From NCBI RefSeq assembly GCF_000174355.1, contig NZ_ACIS01000016.1, positions 1-58,638 of the forward strand: DNA of 58,638 nucleotides, given 5' to 3'. Shown here piece after piece: positions 58,566-58,638 of the stretch. Below the pieces are notes generated by a model. The model was not told where the DNA came from. It ran no database searches and saw only the letters and a list, made by a program, of their open reading frames with translations. The stretch comes from Pseudogulbenkiania ferrooxidans 2002. Lineage in GTDB: Bacteria; Pseudomonadota; Gammaproteobacteria; Burkholderiales; Chromobacteriaceae. Both the position numbers and the translations under genes were made by a program. Within the stretch, counting starts at the first letter, position 1. The number at the start of each line of letters is the position of its first letter.

Positions 58566-58595
58566 AGGTTGGCTGAAGTCCTCTTCGGCCAACCT
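58566..58595 (+). repeat. Inverted pair of the uptake motif between fusA and tuf
   Basis: AGGTTGGCTGAAG (one mismatch, a G-U pair in RNA) and CTTCGGCCAACCT pair over 13 bp with a TCCT loop. The exact 12-mer (copy 9) is 58584-58595. There is no clear T-tract, as needed before a cotranscribed tuf. Confidence 0.85.
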
Positions 58596-58629
58596 GATCT
58601 GTTGTTCTTTAATTAAGGAATTTTGCAAA

Positions 58630-58638
58630 ATGGCAAAA
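58630..58638 (+). CDS. tuf: Second elongation factor Tu gene, first three codons only
   Basis: ATGGCAAAA follows AAGGAA and encodes M-A-K, the EF-Tu start. Position after fusA is the canonical tufA place. The rest lies beyond the window. The third codon and upstream bases differ from those of the first copy. Confidence 0.8.

Overview
The window is a contiguous, gene-dense, GC-rich bacterial chromosome segment. Protein families and gene order point to Betaproteobacteria, order Neisseriales, most likely a Chromobacteriaceae-type genus. The supporting features are the tRNA(Tyr-Gly-Thr)-tuf-tRNA(Trp)-secE-nusG-rplKAJL-rpoBC-rpsL-rpsG-fusA-tuf block, lptD-surA-pdxA, ftsYEX-rpoH, tandem PglL-type ligases and a class IVa pilin. 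The genus is inferred from sequence alone.

Layout. 1-300: three tRNA-Lys(UUU) genes, the first cut by the window edge, with a terminator. 500-7,300: a small exported coiled-coil protein, a DUF4124 protein with pyrE, xth with an alpha/beta hydrolase, a 3-mercaptopyruvate-type sulfurtransferase, a HIT protein, a chemoreceptor and a CHMI-like isomerase. 7,400-11,300: one very long FAD/Fe-S oxidoreductase. 11,700-16,200: lptD-surA-pdxA (outer-membrane biogenesis plus vitamin B6). 16,250-24,850: amgK-murU (peptidoglycan recycling) overlapping ruvC, then ruvA, an SDR, an NYN-LOTUS protein, ribB under an FMN riboswitch, ruvB, a glutamine amidotransferase and a small membrane protein. 24,900-29,100: bioA, a PilZ-like protein and proB on the minus strand. 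29,200-33,600: a type IV pilin with a sigma-54 promoter and two tandem PglL-like oligosaccharyltransferases; the pilin and first ligase look lower in GC. 33,700-41,600: ftsYEX-rpoH with a CIRCE operator before rpoH, and divergently two M16 peptidase-family genes, rsmD and a ferredoxin. 41,650-58,638: the tRNA, translation and RNA polymerase supercluster, ending three codons into a second tuf.

The strongest unexplained signal is a 12-13 bp repeat, (C)TTCGGCCAACCT. I located nine exact 12-mers and seven 11/12 matches in 58.6 kb, where roughly 0.01 exact copies are expected by chance. It occurs on both strands, in genes and between them. It forms near-perfect inverted pairs in the rpoB-rpoC and fusA-tuf spacers, and in three genes it forces the same AGG-TTG codon pair. 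This is how neisserial DNA uptake sequences behave, but the word is unrelated to the classical GCCGTCTGAA. I propose it as a candidate uptake-sequence dialect of this lineage. A type IV pilin gene lies in the same window.

Other notable points are a tRNA-Thr inserted between the L10 autoregulatory leader and rplJ, the CIRCE site at rpoH, and palindromic REP/MITE-like elements in intergenic gaps. I saw no CRISPR array, insertion sequence, prophage or rRNA gene.
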